The notes: generated by a model from the sequence alone, not told the origin. A DNA stretch of 64,000 bases from Arthrobacter antibioticus (GCF_030063205.1 NZ_JASISQ010000001.1:237152-301151), one strand, 5' to 3'. Positions 27,983 through 36,347 are shown, counted from the first letter of the stretch. Numbers and translations are program-made.

Positions 27983-28588
27983 ATGGGCAAGCTCATCGGG
28001 TACGCACGCGTATCGACCAGTGCACAGGACGCTGACCGACAAATTACTGACCTACTCGGTGCCGGGGTGCGCCGCGATGACCTCTACACCGACCACGGAG
28101 TCAGCGGCGCCAAGGCCGCCCGGCCAAGATTCGATAAAGCCCTCAAAGCCCTACACGAGGGCGATACCCTCGTGATCACGACCCTGGACCGGCTCGGACG
28201 ATCCACCGCTAACATGCTAGATCTCTCCAAGGGGTTCCGGGAGCGCGGAATCGGGCTGCGTGTATTGAATCTAGGAGGCGGCGACGTGGACACGGGCACC
28301 CCCATGGGTTCAATGGTCTTCACCGTCATGGCAGCACTGGCGCAAATGGAGCTAGACATCAAACGCGAACGCATCACCGATTCAGTGACCAAACGACGCG
28401 CCGCCGGCAAAGACCTCGGAGGACGTCGACCACAGTTCACCAACAGCCAGATCGACAATGCCCGACGACTCATCGACGCCGGCCAATCCGCCACCCACGT
28501 CGCTAGGGACCTAGGCATGTCCCGGGCAACCCTGTACCGACGCATCGCAGAGATCGACGCCCAAAACTGGATCACCACCCAAAACTGA
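27983..28588 (+). CDS. Serine recombinase / resolvase 2, 201 aa
   Basis: Tn3-type resolvase: GYARVST with Ser11, TTLDRLGRSTANML, LNLGGGDVDTGTPMGSMVFTVMAALAQMELDIKRERI and a C-terminal HTH (ATHVARDLGMSRATLYRRI). Complete, ATG start. It lies immediately left of the cassette-like array, without a transposase. It could belong to a Tn3 element whose relics lie further right, or act on the array; the sequence does not decide. Confidence 0.9.
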   Translation: MGKLIGYARVSTSAQDADRQITDLLGAGVRRDDLYTDHGVSGAKAARPRFDKALKALHEGDTLVITTLDRLGRSTANMLDLSKGFRERGIGLRVLNLGGGDVDTGTPMGSMVFTVMAALAQMELDIKRERITDSVTKRRAAGKDLGGRRPQFTNSQIDNARRLIDAGQSATHVARDLGMSRATLYRRIAEIDAQNWITTQN

Positions 28589-28751
28589 ATCTTGTCGAGG
28601 CCGATCGGCGAAAGAAATCCAGGGCCTGAAATGACCATGCGCTTATCGCCAACCACTGTACCGCTGGTCCCTAAGATCGAGACAAGCCAGACCACTCCCC
28701 CACCCAGATGAACATCACCCAAAGCCATTTACCCTGTAGCGTATGACGCCC

Positions 28752-28775
28752 GCGCACCGGACAGTTCACCGGACA
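28752..28775 (+). repeat. Weak junction motif (array left edge)
   Basis: GCGCA-CCGGACA-GTTCA then CCGGAC. Box A is poor, so this is the least certain member at the left end. Confidence 0.3.
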
Positions 28776-28845
28776 CCCTATACGGACACTTCATTAGCCA
28801 CCGCTGACAAGGCAGCAGCTCAGCAGCAGATACGTCCGTTGGCGG

Positions 28846-28860
28846 ACCGGCTTACGGGAC
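28846..28860 (+). repeat. ACCGG-CTTAC-GGGAC box
   Basis: Second, related motif, preceded by GTCCG and 7 nt. Similar boxes occur at 36431, 40062, 43958 and 53344. Confidence 0.5.
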
Positions 28861-28901
28861 AACTTTCGCCACGTCGAAACGAACGGTCAAAAGCTGAGAT
28901 T

Positions 28902-29390
28902 CTAACGAATCATCCGAATTTCTTCCCCTGCTGCTTCGAAGCCCGTGGGTCTTTTTGTCCCGTCTGCATGGAATCCATTTCGGTTGTAGAACGATATCGC
29001 TCTTGGGTTATCTTCGAGCACCCACAAGCTTGAAGACGATGCTCCGAGAACGTTATCGAGTAGTTCCTGTCCAGCACCGGTGCCTTGTTCGCTGGAGAAA
29101 AGATAGATGAACCAAAGCTGGGTTTCCCTTGGTGCTGGATCGTCCTGAGAAGCCCCGGCACCTGCTAGACCAACTAGTTTCCCTTCACGCTCAGCAACTG
29201 CAAATTTGTCGCCGGGCCGTGATGCAGAACAAATTGCTTTCCACATACCGACTCGCGCCATCCGAGCATTCGGACCCCACTCCGATTCAGGGAATTTTCC
29301 TGAATAGGTCTCTTTCCAGGTAGCGAGATGAAGGTCGGCGAGGGTTTCCCATTCGTCTTCATGTGGTGCTCGAATCAAATATGTAGTCAT
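28902..29390 (-). CDS. GNAT N-acetyltransferase, 162 aa
   Basis: Acetyl-CoA dependent acetyltransferase. Motif A region QLWFIYLFSSEQGTGAGQELLDNV with the pyrophosphate loop QGTGAG (about residues 100-105), and motif B LWVLEDNPRAISFYNRNGFHADGT. The N-terminal ETLADLHLATWKETYSGKFP is typical of the family. Substrate unknown. It is flanked by motifs at about 28752 and 29420, so it reads as one cassette. Confidence 0.83.
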   Translation of the reverse strand: MTTYLIRAPHEDEWETLADLHLATWKETYSGKFPESEWGPNARMARVGMWKAICSASRPGDKFAVAEREGKLVGLAGAGASQDDPAPRETQLWFIYLFSSEQGTGAGQELLDNVLGASSSSLWVLEDNPRAISFYNRNGFHADGTKRPTGFEAAGEEIRMIR

Positions 29391-29419
29391 GGAACCATTA
29401 TGCTGCTGGGACTTCTCAG

Positions 29420-29446
29420 ATCCCGGTTAGCACTTCCCCTGCGGAC
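29420..29446 (+). repeat. Junction motif
   Basis: ATCCC, 8 nt, CTTCC, CCTGC, GGAC. Separates the GNAT unit from the 127-aa unit. Confidence 0.55.
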
Positions 29447-29481
29447 AGGGATGCCTCGGCGTTGGCTTCTGGAAATGATAA

Positions 29482-29865
29482 TCAATTCGTGACTTTGTGA
29501 GGAACGACGACGATCTGCACCGCATCTTCATAGACGATTTGCCCCGGATCGTCGCTGACGAGTCTCACAACCTGCACGTCATGCCGTCGGAGCAGTTCCA
29601 AGTACGGTTCGATGCGTTCTAGCAAATGCGTGGCGGTGAGCTTGAACCAAGCTGCTGCCTGCGGGTTAACCTGGGGATCATAGACACCGGGATTCGATTC
29701 GGACGGATCAGGGTAGGCCAGATTGAACCAGTCGTTTCCAGCCCTCCACGCAGCCCGTTCCGTGTCGCTAAGTCTTTCTTCATGGGCGAGCCCATTGGCA
29801 AGCCCAAACACTCCGGTGTGAATCCCTCGGCGGTTGGGAACGTGCGCTTGAAACCGAACAAACAC
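29482..29865 (-). CDS. Hypothetical soluble protein, 127 aa
   Basis: Not recognised. ATG at 29865. It starts MFVRFQAHVPNRRG and contains ERAAWRAGNDWFNLAYPDPS and IEPYLELLRRHDVQVVRLVS, ending in a beta-rich VYEDAVQIVVVPHK. It looks like a folded single-domain protein. It is flanked by junction motifs (29420, 29997). Confidence 0.6.
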   Translation of the reverse strand: MFVRFQAHVPNRRGIHTGVFGLANGLAHEERLSDTERAAWRAGNDWFNLAYPDPSESNPGVYDPQVNPQAAAWFKLTATHLLERIEPYLELLRRHDVQVVRLVSDDPGQIVYEDAVQIVVVPHKVTN

Positions 29866-29996
29866 CTGTTACCTCGGTTTCTCATACTCGTGTGAATAGC
29901 GTCTTCTCAGTCAACCAGTTTCAGGAACCGAAGTGTTGTTGTGGCACACATCTGACGTGAGCATTTCTCCCAGAGGCAATAGCTAATAGATCAGCC

Positions 29997-30023
29997 GTCC
30001 CGCTGAGGGTTCCGCAATTGAGA
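29997..30023 (+). repeat. Junction motif
   Basis: GTCCC-GCTGAGG-GTTCC then GCAATTGAG. Strong boxes A and B, weak C. Confidence 0.7.
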
Positions 30024-30694
30024 TCCGCTTACACCTCTCCCTCTGGCCGTTGTTGCTTTCGCCAGGCAGGATGCTTGCGACGATCGGCACCGCTACTCGA
30101 TTCGATTGATGGTCCACGGCAAGGCTGACGAGCTGACACCATGGAGGTTATGACATCGATGGACAGCTTCACGAGAGCACAATCCACGACCGCATTGAAG
30201 TCCTGACCTGCGCCGATGGTCGCAGATCTGAAAACGTTCAAACCAACCGCAGTAATACACCAGATGAAATTGCGGTCAGAATGTGAATAAGTGAAATATC
30301 CGATGTTTGGGTGGTTCATGCTCAGGGGACATCCCTTCCAGGCCCATGCCAGAACCTAACCACATCTAGATTGCCCCTGGCGACACCTGTAGGGGTACCG
30401 GGCGAACTTGATGGCGTAGGAAATTTCTCTGAACGTCGCGAACCATTCCATCGGGCCAACTCACCGCCCATAGGGCAAGGAGAGGACGTAGAGCGTCGTC
30501 GCTCCAGCGAACAGTCGCCCGGTCGACGCGCTATTAGACGCCGTGCTCTTCATTTCCCTCGGCGCCCCACTATGATTTTGTCTATGACGCTTCAGGGATA
30601 GCGAATTGGGGTCTTTCTTACCTCATTTGCCAGAACAGATGCCCTCGTATGCCAGAACGGCTACGGGGCTATTTGCTATCCCTAGGAGATACCT
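30024..30694. other. Gene-poor stretch before the MFS gene
   Basis: About 670 nt without a supportable gene; it may hold a decayed cassette. A weak junction motif occurs at 30383-30405. Confidence 0.4.
30383..30405 (+). repeat. Weak junction motif
   Basis: ACACC-TGTAGGG-GTACC then GGGCG. Confidence 0.4.
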
Positions 30695-31996
30695 TTGACC
30701 GACTCGACCGCCACGATTACATATCGATCGATACTCCGCCGCGACGGAGTACTTATCACATTCATTGCGGCCACCATTGGGCGGCTGTCTTACGCGATGA
30801 TCTCGCTCGCACTTCTGCTCACAATTCAGGGCGCGACACACTCATATGCAGCCGCCGGGGCCTCGATCGGCGGCTACGCAGTCATCAGCTTTCTCATGCC
30901 GCTCAAATCCAGGTTGATCGACCGCCTAGGCACTAAAGCAGTTCTACCCTGGTTGTCCCTCGGGTTCACTCTGTGCGTCTTCGCCATCTCCGTGCTGGCA
31001 TTTGAGAACGTCGGCGCCGCACTCCCTTACATCGCGCTTGCCGTCGGAGCAGGTCTCTTTGCGCCGCCGCTCGGGCCGTCGATGCGCGCCATTTGGGCTG
31101 CAGTCACCCCCGAGCCGGCAGCACGACGCCGCGCATATAGCCTCGACGGAATTGTCGAGGAGGTGCTTTACTCTGTGGGGCCACTCGTTGTAGGCGGCAT
31201 TCTCCTAATCGCGCCCAGCTCACTCGTCGCGGCGATCACCGGCGCGATGAACCTGATTGGAACCATTTTTTTGGTGTTTTCGCCAACATCACGCCACAAC
31301 AGTATGAAGTCCACGACCGCCACGACCAGCACATCGAGCGGCTGGGCGGGACCGTTCAAGCGACGAGGTTTTGTTTTCTTGCTTCTAGTTCTTCTTGGTG
31401 TTGGCCTAGGCGGAGGTCCCCTCGAAGTATCTTTGGTTGCGAGATCAGAGGCGGTAGGGCAAGGTCCGAGCGTCGGCTATTTGTTCGCTGCTCTTTCCAT
31501 CGGTAGTGCCATCGGCGGCCTTCTCTGGGGGCACTTCATTCGTGAAGACCGCCCGCGTCTGCATCTGGCCGTGCTCATCGCGGTATCGGCAGCGTTCGGC
31601 CTAATGCTCGTCCCTACGACTAATTTGATTGCCACCGCTTCTCTCCTGTTCTGCGCCGGATTGGCTAGCGCGCCGCTGCTCATTACCGCATACGTCTCTT
31701 CCGATGGGTTGGTGCCTGAGGGGGAACAGCGAGAGGCGTCGACCTGGGTGAATACCTTGAACAACATCGGCGTTGCTCTGGGAGCATCAACCGCCGGAAT
31801 TTTGATCGACCGCGGTGGCCCCGCGCTCGCCTTCGCGGCCGGCGCTGCAATGTATATGCTTACTCTGATCTTCGTACTGATCTTCGGACAACTGATCAGC
31901 CCGCGGCCGGTCGAGCAGATCCCGGTTTCGCGATACGGCGTCGGCAATGAAGATATTGTGGATGGAAAACCACTTTCAGACTTGGGGTCTGAGTAG
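30695..31996 (+). CDS. MFS transporter, 433 aa, 3' end supplied by a Tn3 repeat
   Basis: Major facilitator superfamily exporter with about 12 helices. The helix 2-3 region (FLMPLKSRLIDRLGTKAVLPWL) carries the DxxGxR-like loop. A TTG start at 30695 follows AGGAG. The last codons (Gly-Ser-Glu-stop) lie inside the 38-bp Tn3-type repeat starting at 31984, so the original C-terminus was probably replaced by insertion of that element. The hydrophilic tail may tolerate this. Substrate unknown. Confidence 0.8.
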   Translation: MTDSTATITYRSILRRDGVLITFIAATIGRLSYAMISLALLLTIQGATHSYAAAGASIGGYAVISFLMPLKSRLIDRLGTKAVLPWLSLGFTLCVFAISVLAFENVGAALPYIALAVGAGLFAPPLGPSMRAIWAAVTPEPAARRRAYSLDGIVEEVLYSVGPLVVGGILLIAPSSLVAAITGAMNLIGTIFLVFSPTSRHNSMKSTTATTSTSSGWAGPFKRRGFVFLLLVLLGVGLGGGPLEVSLVARSEAVGQGPSVGYLFAALSIGSAIGGLLWGHFIREDRPRLHLAVLIAVSAAFGLMLVPTTNLIATASLLFCAGLASAPLLITAYVSSDGLVPEGEQREASTWVNTLNNIGVALGASTAGILIDRGGPALAFAAGAAMYMLTLIFVLIFGQLISPRPVEQIPVSRYGVGNEDIVDGKPLSDLGSE

Positions 31997-32021
31997 TAAT
32001 GGAACAGGATTGCGCGTTTAG
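31984..32021 (+). repeat. Tn3-family 38-bp terminal inverted repeat (element 1, left)
   Basis: Begins GGGGTCTGAG, contains TGGAAC and ends GCGTTTAG, like the classical Tn3 repeat. Positions 7-38 are identical to the inverted copy at 42016-42053. Confidence 0.85.
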
Positions 32022-32038
32022 CCCTCGGCTTTAGAGAT

Positions 32039-32076
32039 GAGGTCTGACCGGTAGCGGAACTGCGGCTGGCGCTAAG
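32039..32076 (+). repeat. Tn3-family 38-bp terminal repeat (element 2, left)
   Basis: Begins GAGGTCTGAC, contains GCGGAAC and ends GGCGCTAAG. It resembles the inverted, partial copy at about 35976-36005 rather than its neighbour at 31984. Confidence 0.75.
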
Positions 32077-32098
32077 GGGCATGTTTGGGTGGTGTGGT

Positions 32099-32389
32099 TC
32101 AGGGATTGTTGATGGGTAAGTGGCGGTAGATGGAGGCGCGGGAGACTCCTAGGGCTTTGGCGATTTGGGTTGGGCTTTCTCCGTTGGTGTGTCTGGCGTG
32201 GGCGGCGGCGAGGGTATCGGTGTCCAAAACGGTGGGGTACCCGCCTGTTCAGCCTTGGGCTCGGGCTACGGCGAGGCCAGCCATGGTGCGTTCGCGGATC
32301 ATGTCGCGTTCGAGTTCCGCGAACGCGGCCATCATGATGAAGAAGAATTTCCCTTCTCCGGTCGGACTGTATGTTTCGGTAAGGGTTCC
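32099..32389 (-). pseudogene. Tn3 resolvase (tnpR) C-terminal fragment
   Basis: Reads LTETYSPTGEGKFFFIMMAAFAELERDMIRERTMAGLAVARAQG, then a TGA (32249-32251), then GGYPTVLDTD and the HTH SPTQIAKALGVSRASIYRHLP to the stop at 32099. The N-terminal half with the catalytic Ser is missing; the fragment ends at a junction-like GTTCC at 32385. Confidence 0.85.
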
Positions 32390-32399
32390 GCTTCCGGCC
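32373..32399 (+). repeat. Junction motif at the tnpR breakpoint
   Basis: GTTTC-GGTAAGG-GTTCC-GCTTCC-GGCC. The left half appears to be tnpR sequence; the right half matches the usual cassette start. Confidence 0.5.
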
Positions 32400-32448
32400 T
32401 TGACAGGCGACAATTCGTCACGGTCAGTCGAGGTGGGACACTAGTTCC

Positions 32449-32955
32449 GTGGATTTGAAAACAAACACCAATACGCCAGTAGTGGCCATTCGTCCTTACC
32501 GTCTTGTGGACGCTGCGGATACCTTGGCCATCTTCCTCGCCGCAGTGACTGAAACTGCTGCCACCGATTACTCGCCGGAGCAGATTCGGGCATGGGCACG
32601 GCCAGAGGATCGCGAACTCTCCACTTGGCACGCCGCGATGGACGAGCGGAACAGTTATGTGGCAACCGTGGATGGAGTGCCGGCAGGCTTCTCCGACGTA
32701 AACCAGCAAGGATATATAGACATGATGTTCGTGTCCCCTCGCTTCCTACGGCTCGGGGTCGCACGGCAACTGCTCGACCATGTTGAAGCCCGCGCACGCG
32801 CAGCTCAACTGACAGAGCTGACCGCCAACGTCAGTCTCACGGCCCGCCCCTTCTTCGAGCGATACGGGTTCGTCGTCGAGGCAGAACAACACCCTGTGAT
32901 GCTCGGCGTGCAGCTAACCAATTACGCAATGAAAAAGAAGCTGCCCGGAAACTGA
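32449..32955 (+). CDS. GNAT N-acetyltransferase, 168 aa
   Basis: Motif A: GYIDMMFVSPRFLRLGVARQLLDHVEARAR (acetyl-CoA loop RLGVAR, about residues 103-108). Motif B: LTANVSLTARPFFERYGFVVEAEQ. Resembles YafP-like GNATs. GTG start at 32449. It is bounded by motifs at 32373 and 32992, a one-gene unit. Confidence 0.85.
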   Translation: MDLKTNTNTPVVAIRPYRLVDAADTLAIFLAAVTETAATDYSPEQIRAWARPEDRELSTWHAAMDERNSYVATVDGVPAGFSDVNQQGYIDMMFVSPRFLRLGVARQLLDHVEARARAAQLTELTANVSLTARPFFERYGFVVEAEQHPVMLGVQLTNYAMKKKLPGN

Positions 32956-32991
32956 TCGGCACCGGGAACGAGACTTCTCCCATCGGCAGGA

Positions 32992-33018
32992 TTCCCACTC
33001 AAGGTTCATATACCGGGC
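32992..33018 (+). repeat. Junction motif
   Basis: TTCCC-ACTCAAG-GTTCA-TATACC-GGGC. Between the GNAT and the oxidoreductase/regulator pair. Confidence 0.65.
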
Positions 33019-33074
33019 GGTGCACTTACCGTCGAGCGCTCTGCCGGTGCGGGCATTGTCACAATTTCTTGATG

Positions 33075-33875
33075 CTATTGAAGTGCTCCTGCTGCAACCG
33101 GGACCGTGTCCGTCAGGGGCCGCCCAAGCAGCTGTTCCAGATCGTTGCCCGTACCGTCCAGGAATCCGTGTGCAGCGGATGAGTACAACGAGAGCAGCAT
33201 GCTTGGCTGAAACGGCAGCAGACCGCTGGCATTAAGTGTCATTCGCCGTAAATTCAGGGATTCAGGATTGTAGGGAAGCCCTGCATGCCGGGCAACCTCT
33301 TCGGCCGTGACCGCGTGGGAACCCACCAGATCGTAAATCTTCCCGGCGTGGTCCCCGGGATTACTCGCCACAACAGCGGCCGCCTCTGCCAGATCCTCCC
33401 GGGTCACCACGGCCACGCCACCCTTGCCCAGCGGTGAGGTGATCACGCCGTCATCCGGTGCCATCAACGAACCGAGCAGATCGGCATAGATCCCATTTCG
33501 GAGAATCGTCCACTGCAATCCACTTTCCTGGATGCGGCGCTCGGTCCAACGGTGTGCCAGCGCAAAGCCCAAATGGTCTCCAGCGGTAGTCAAACTCGTA
33601 TAAATCAGGTGCTGTACCCCGTCCCGCTGCGCGGCTGTGACAACACGTTCATGGCGAGCAATGACAACGTCATCCTCTGCATAGCCTGCAGAAACGAGCA
33701 CTAAAGTTTCAATGCCGGTGAGATCAAGGGTGACAGGGTCGTCAAAATCCACATAGCGATCACTGGAACCAACGACAGGGCTGCGTGTTCCCGAAATCAG
33801 GGGCACGCCTGCCGCCTTCAGGGATTCAACGATGGCACTGCCCAGCTGGCCCGAAGCACCGGTAACTAAAATCAT
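33075..33875 (-). CDS. NmrA/QorB-like NAD(P)H quinone oxidoreductase, 266 aa
   Basis: Atypical short-chain dehydrogenase. The N-terminal Rossmann motif is MILVTGASGQLGSAIVESL; HLIYTSLTTAGDHLGFALAHRWTE and LRNGIYADLLG match the QorB/NmrA group that reduces quinones. I chose the ATG at 33875 (GAGG in front); the longer frame has no family similarity. The divergent HxlR gene is its likely regulator. Both lie between junctions at 32992 and 34407. Confidence 0.85.
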   Translation of the reverse strand: MILVTGASGQLGSAIVESLKAAGVPLISGTRSPVVGSSDRYVDFDDPVTLDLTGIETLVLVSAGYAEDDVVIARHERVVTAAQRDGVQHLIYTSLTTAGDHLGFALAHRWTERRIQESGLQWTILRNGIYADLLGSLMAPDDGVITSPLGKGGVAVVTREDLAEAAAVVASNPGDHAGKIYDLVGSHAVTAEEVARHAGLPYNPESLNLRRMTLNASGLLPFQPSMLLSLYSSAAHGFLDGTGNDLEQLLGRPLTDTVPVAAGALQ

Positions 33876-33953
33876 GAAGCATTCCTCACTCTGGTTCTGA
33901 TAAGTAACTATGATCATCATCAGTAACCACCGAAGAACGCACAAGGAGGCACT

Positions 33954-34370
33954 TTGCTGTCACAGGGGCACATGGAAGTAACCGCACTGCTCGAACCTTG
34001 TGGAAAGGAAGACCATCCCGACTGCGGCATCAGAGACGTACTGACCCGAGTGGGAGACAAGTGGTCAGTCTTAGTGATTGTCGAACTCGCCTCAGGCATT
34101 CGACGGTTCAGGGAACTGCAGCGCGCCATCGACGGCATCTCTCAACGAATGCTCACACTCACGGTCCGTCGATTGGAACGTGACGGGCTGGTCACCAGGA
34201 CAGTGTTCCCGACTGTCCCGGCACAAGTGACTTATGAACTCACCGACCTAGGGTCCAGCCTTACTCATCTGGTGAAGCAACTCGCAGATTGGTCTCTTGC
34301 ACACCGGGAGGACATCGCGGTGTCCCGCGCTGACTACGATGTCGCCAACCCGGACCATACGATCCAATAG
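33954..34370 (+). CDS. HxlR-family (QorR-like) regulator, 138 aa
   Basis: Single winged-helix domain: CGIRDVLTRVGDKWSVLVIVELASGIRRFRELQRAIDGISQRMLTLTVRRLERDGLV is the HxlR/DUF24 signature. A Cys (CGKEDHPDCG) before the HTH could be redox-sensing as in QorR-type proteins. TTG start at 33954 with AAGGAGG; an internal ATG at 33972 is the alternative. Divergent from the quinone reductase, a known arrangement for this family. Confidence 0.87.
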   Translation: MLSQGHMEVTALLEPCGKEDHPDCGIRDVLTRVGDKWSVLVIVELASGIRRFRELQRAIDGISQRMLTLTVRRLERDGLVTRTVFPTVPAQVTYELTDLGSSLTHLVKQLADWSLAHREDIAVSRADYDVANPDHTIQ

Positions 34371-34406
34371 CTCCAATTGCCGATTGCCGGCAGACAGCTG
34401 AAATCC

Positions 34407-34433
34407 GTCCCACAGGAGGTTCCGCCTACGGGC
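34407..34433 (+). repeat. Junction motif (GNAT copy 1, left)
   Basis: GTCCC-ACAGGAG-GTTCC-GCCTAC-GGGC. From box B on, the sequence is shared with the junction at 51842. Confidence 0.85.
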
Positions 34434-35184
34434 GGCGTCGCGCGGAATTGCTTTCTAGACGTTGAAGAATGGACGGGCTTTTGCCAGGCCGGTAACGACC
34501 AAATCCGCTGGTTCGGTCGGTACCCAATCTGAAGCATCGAGGCGAAGACGGTCGGAGACGATGGCTCGCCCGGCGAGAACGTCCCGTGAGATGCCATCGT
34601 GAAGGTATCCGAGCCGACGCGAGACGCCTTGCGAACCAACATTGTCCTGGAACACCTCGGTCAGTGCGGTGACGGCTCCCAGTCCCTCAAAAGCAAGACT
34701 CAGCAAGGCCGTCCGGGCCTCAGTACCAATACCCTGCCGGTGAAATTCAAGGCCAAGCCACGACTCGGTTTTTACTTCACGTAGTACAGGAAAATTGCGT
34801 GCCTTCAGCGTGACCATGCCTACTGGCTGGTCTCCTCGGAATACGCCCATTTCCAAGGCCCAATCCTCCGTACACCACGCGCCCCGTCGGCTCCAGTGCT
34901 GTTGCATCACGTGAAGTGCCCGCTCACGAGGAGGAAGATCTGTCCATGGTGTCAGAAACGGCTGCTCGCCAGGTTCGTGTACGCCGTTGGCCGCGACCTG
35001 AGCCAGCTCGGATAACTCTTCATCGTTAGGACCGCGGAGTTCCAACCGCTTGGTTGCAAGCTTCAAGTGGGCGAGAGGCCAGTAATCGTTCAGCACTTCG
35101 CCAGTATCGCACGGTAGCATCCACCGGTTTGCGTTTAGACACGCGAGAAAACGCAGGCCAACTTCCTCCACTGCCCCGCAGAAG
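34419..35184. repeat. Duplicated GNAT unit, copy 1
   Basis: Nearly identical to 51854-52619. Similarity starts at box B of one junction and fades at box B of the next, so the repeat equals one motif-to-motif unit. Confidence 0.85.
34455..35096 (-). CDS. RimJ/RimL-type GNAT acetyltransferase, copy 1, 213 aa
   Basis: Reads LKLATKRLELRGPNDEELSEL at the N-terminus, SWLGLEFHRQGIGTEARTALLSLAFEGLGAVTALTEVFQDNVGSQGVSRRLGY in the acetyl-CoA domain, typical of RimL-like GNATs. The shared start with copy 2 is the GTG at 35096; an ATG at 35120 exists only here. Upstream frame to 35432 runs across the junction and is not part of the gene. Copy 2 is at 51890-52531. Confidence 0.83.
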   Translation of the reverse strand: MLNDYWPLAHLKLATKRLELRGPNDEELSELAQVAANGVHEPGEQPFLTPWTDLPPRERALHVMQQHWSRRGAWCTEDWALEMGVFRGDQPVGMVTLKARNFPVLREVKTESWLGLEFHRQGIGTEARTALLSLAFEGLGAVTALTEVFQDNVGSQGVSRRLGYLHDGISRDVLAGRAIVSDRLRLDASDWVPTEPADLVVTGLAKARPFFNV

Positions 35185-35200
35185 GTTCGGCATTCGAGAC
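35173..35200 (+). repeat. Junction motif (GNAT copy 1, right)
   Basis: GCCCC-GCAGAAG-GTTCG-GCATTC-GAGAC. The preceding 80 nt are shared with the junction at 52608; similarity ends after GCAT. Confidence 0.75.
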
Positions 35201-35328
35201 GCCGCTGGAGCATTGGGCGGAGCACATCTGCCTTCGTCCAATAGGTATGACGCCGACGATAGTTGCACTCTCCAGCGAACTCGATTAGTTGTCCACGGCG
35301 CGGCAATCCAGCTGGCACTATTGAATCT

Positions 35329-35775
35329 ATGACATCCCCAGACAAAACGAGCAGCCCAGGCCTGGTTCCGGAACTCCTCGTCAATGCTATCGAGGAAAGC
35401 TTGGACTTTTGGTGCCGATTGTGCGGCTTCAATGTTTCCTATGACCGCCCAGAAGAAGGCTTTGCCTACCTCACAAGCGGTAACGCACATGTGATGCTGG
35501 AGCAATCCGGCATCGGCCGAAACTGGACACCAGCTGCATTGGAACCGCCACTTGGCCGAGGCATCAATTTCCAAATTACTGTGTCGTCAATCGAGCCGAT
35601 AGTTGCGGCACTTCAAGCCGCAAACTGGCCCCTCTTCATGGCCCCAGAAACAAAATGGTACCGAACAGGAAAAACTGAGGCCGGCGTCGCGCAGTTTCTC
35701 GTGCAGGACCCCGACGGGTACCTCCTCCGATTCCAATCCTCTGTCGGGCAGAGAGTTTCAAATCCTGAAATGTAA
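35329..35775 (+). CDS. VOC/glyoxalase-type protein, 148 aa
   Basis: Bleomycin-resistance/dioxygenase superfamily. ELLVNAIEESLDFWCRLCGFNVSYDRPEEGFAYLTSGNAHVMLEQ and FLVQDPDGYLLRFQSSVG are the paired beta-alpha-beta elements. ATG at 35329. The last residues run into Tn3 tnpA sequence, so the very C-terminus may be altered. No metal-ligand set could be confirmed; function may be binding rather than catalysis. Confidence 0.8.
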   Translation: MTSPDKTSSPGLVPELLVNAIEESLDFWCRLCGFNVSYDRPEEGFAYLTSGNAHVMLEQSGIGRNWTPAALEPPLGRGINFQITVSSIEPIVAALQAANWPLFMAPETKWYRTGKTEAGVAQFLVQDPDGYLLRFQSSVGQRVSNPEM

Positions 35776-35860
35776 GACGCTCCAACTCCGCCAGCGACGG
35801 CGGCACTATGAAGCGACTGTAGGCCGCAGCCTGGACATCAGTGAGAAACTCAACCGGCAT
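35774..35860 (-). pseudogene. Tn3 transposase N-terminal fragment (element 2)
   Basis: Reads MPVEFLTDVQAAAYSRF and PSLAELERL, matching the start of Tn3 TnpA (DUF4158) and the longer fragment at 41483-41980. Only about 29 residues remain; the rest was replaced by the VOC gene side. Confidence 0.75.
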
Positions 35861-35975
35861 AACCCCAACATAGCCTCAAGACCGGACCAACATCACAGAA
35901 CGGAAGAACTGTTACAGGCTTTCCCGGCGCCGCTTCACCGCCGCTGAATTCACACTCAGGTCAACAAACCAAGAC

Positions 35976-36005
35976 CGTTAGCGCCGGATACTGTTCCATT
36001 GTTCG
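35976..36005 (-). repeat. Partial Tn3-type inverted repeat (element 2, right)
   Basis: Reverse complement contains CAATGGAACAGTATC and CGGCGCTAACG, matching the inner part of the 32039 repeat. The outer end runs straight into a truncated GNAT gene. Confidence 0.65.
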
Positions 36006-36006
36006 C

Positions 36007-36234
36007 CAAGGGCCGGGTCGGGGTTACGCGACAGAAGCAGCGAAGATGCTACTTACCTACCTGTTTACAGCTGAGAACGCTCATCGGGTATTTGCTCGTC
36101 TGGACGCAGAGAACGAGGCCTCACGACGATTGTGTGAGCGTTTGGGAATGCGAGAGGAAGCCCATCTCATCGAGAATGACCGCGATGGCGATCGATGGGG
36201 TTCGGAGTATGTTTATGCGATACTTGCCCGCTAG
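36007..36234 (+). pseudogene. GNAT C-terminal fragment
   Basis: Reads QGPGRGYATEAAKMLLTYLF and ENEASRRLCERLGMREEAH, the acetyl-CoA half of a GNAT, ending SEYVYAILAR. The N-terminal half is absent because the Tn3 repeat abuts it directly. Probably a cassette cut by transposition. Confidence 0.8.
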
Positions 36235-36347
36235 TTTGAACCGGCACAAGCGTAGAAAGAGTGCATCGTCGATAGCTCATCCGGATCGTCAATGCCCTAT
36301 CCACCCATGAAGATGAGCGTGCAGGTACATCCTCTACCGAGAATCCT

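Noticed and set aside
34455-35432. 325-aa version of GNAT copy 1
   Set aside because: The frame upstream of 35096 crosses the junction motif and is not shared with copy 2, so it is not part of the gene.
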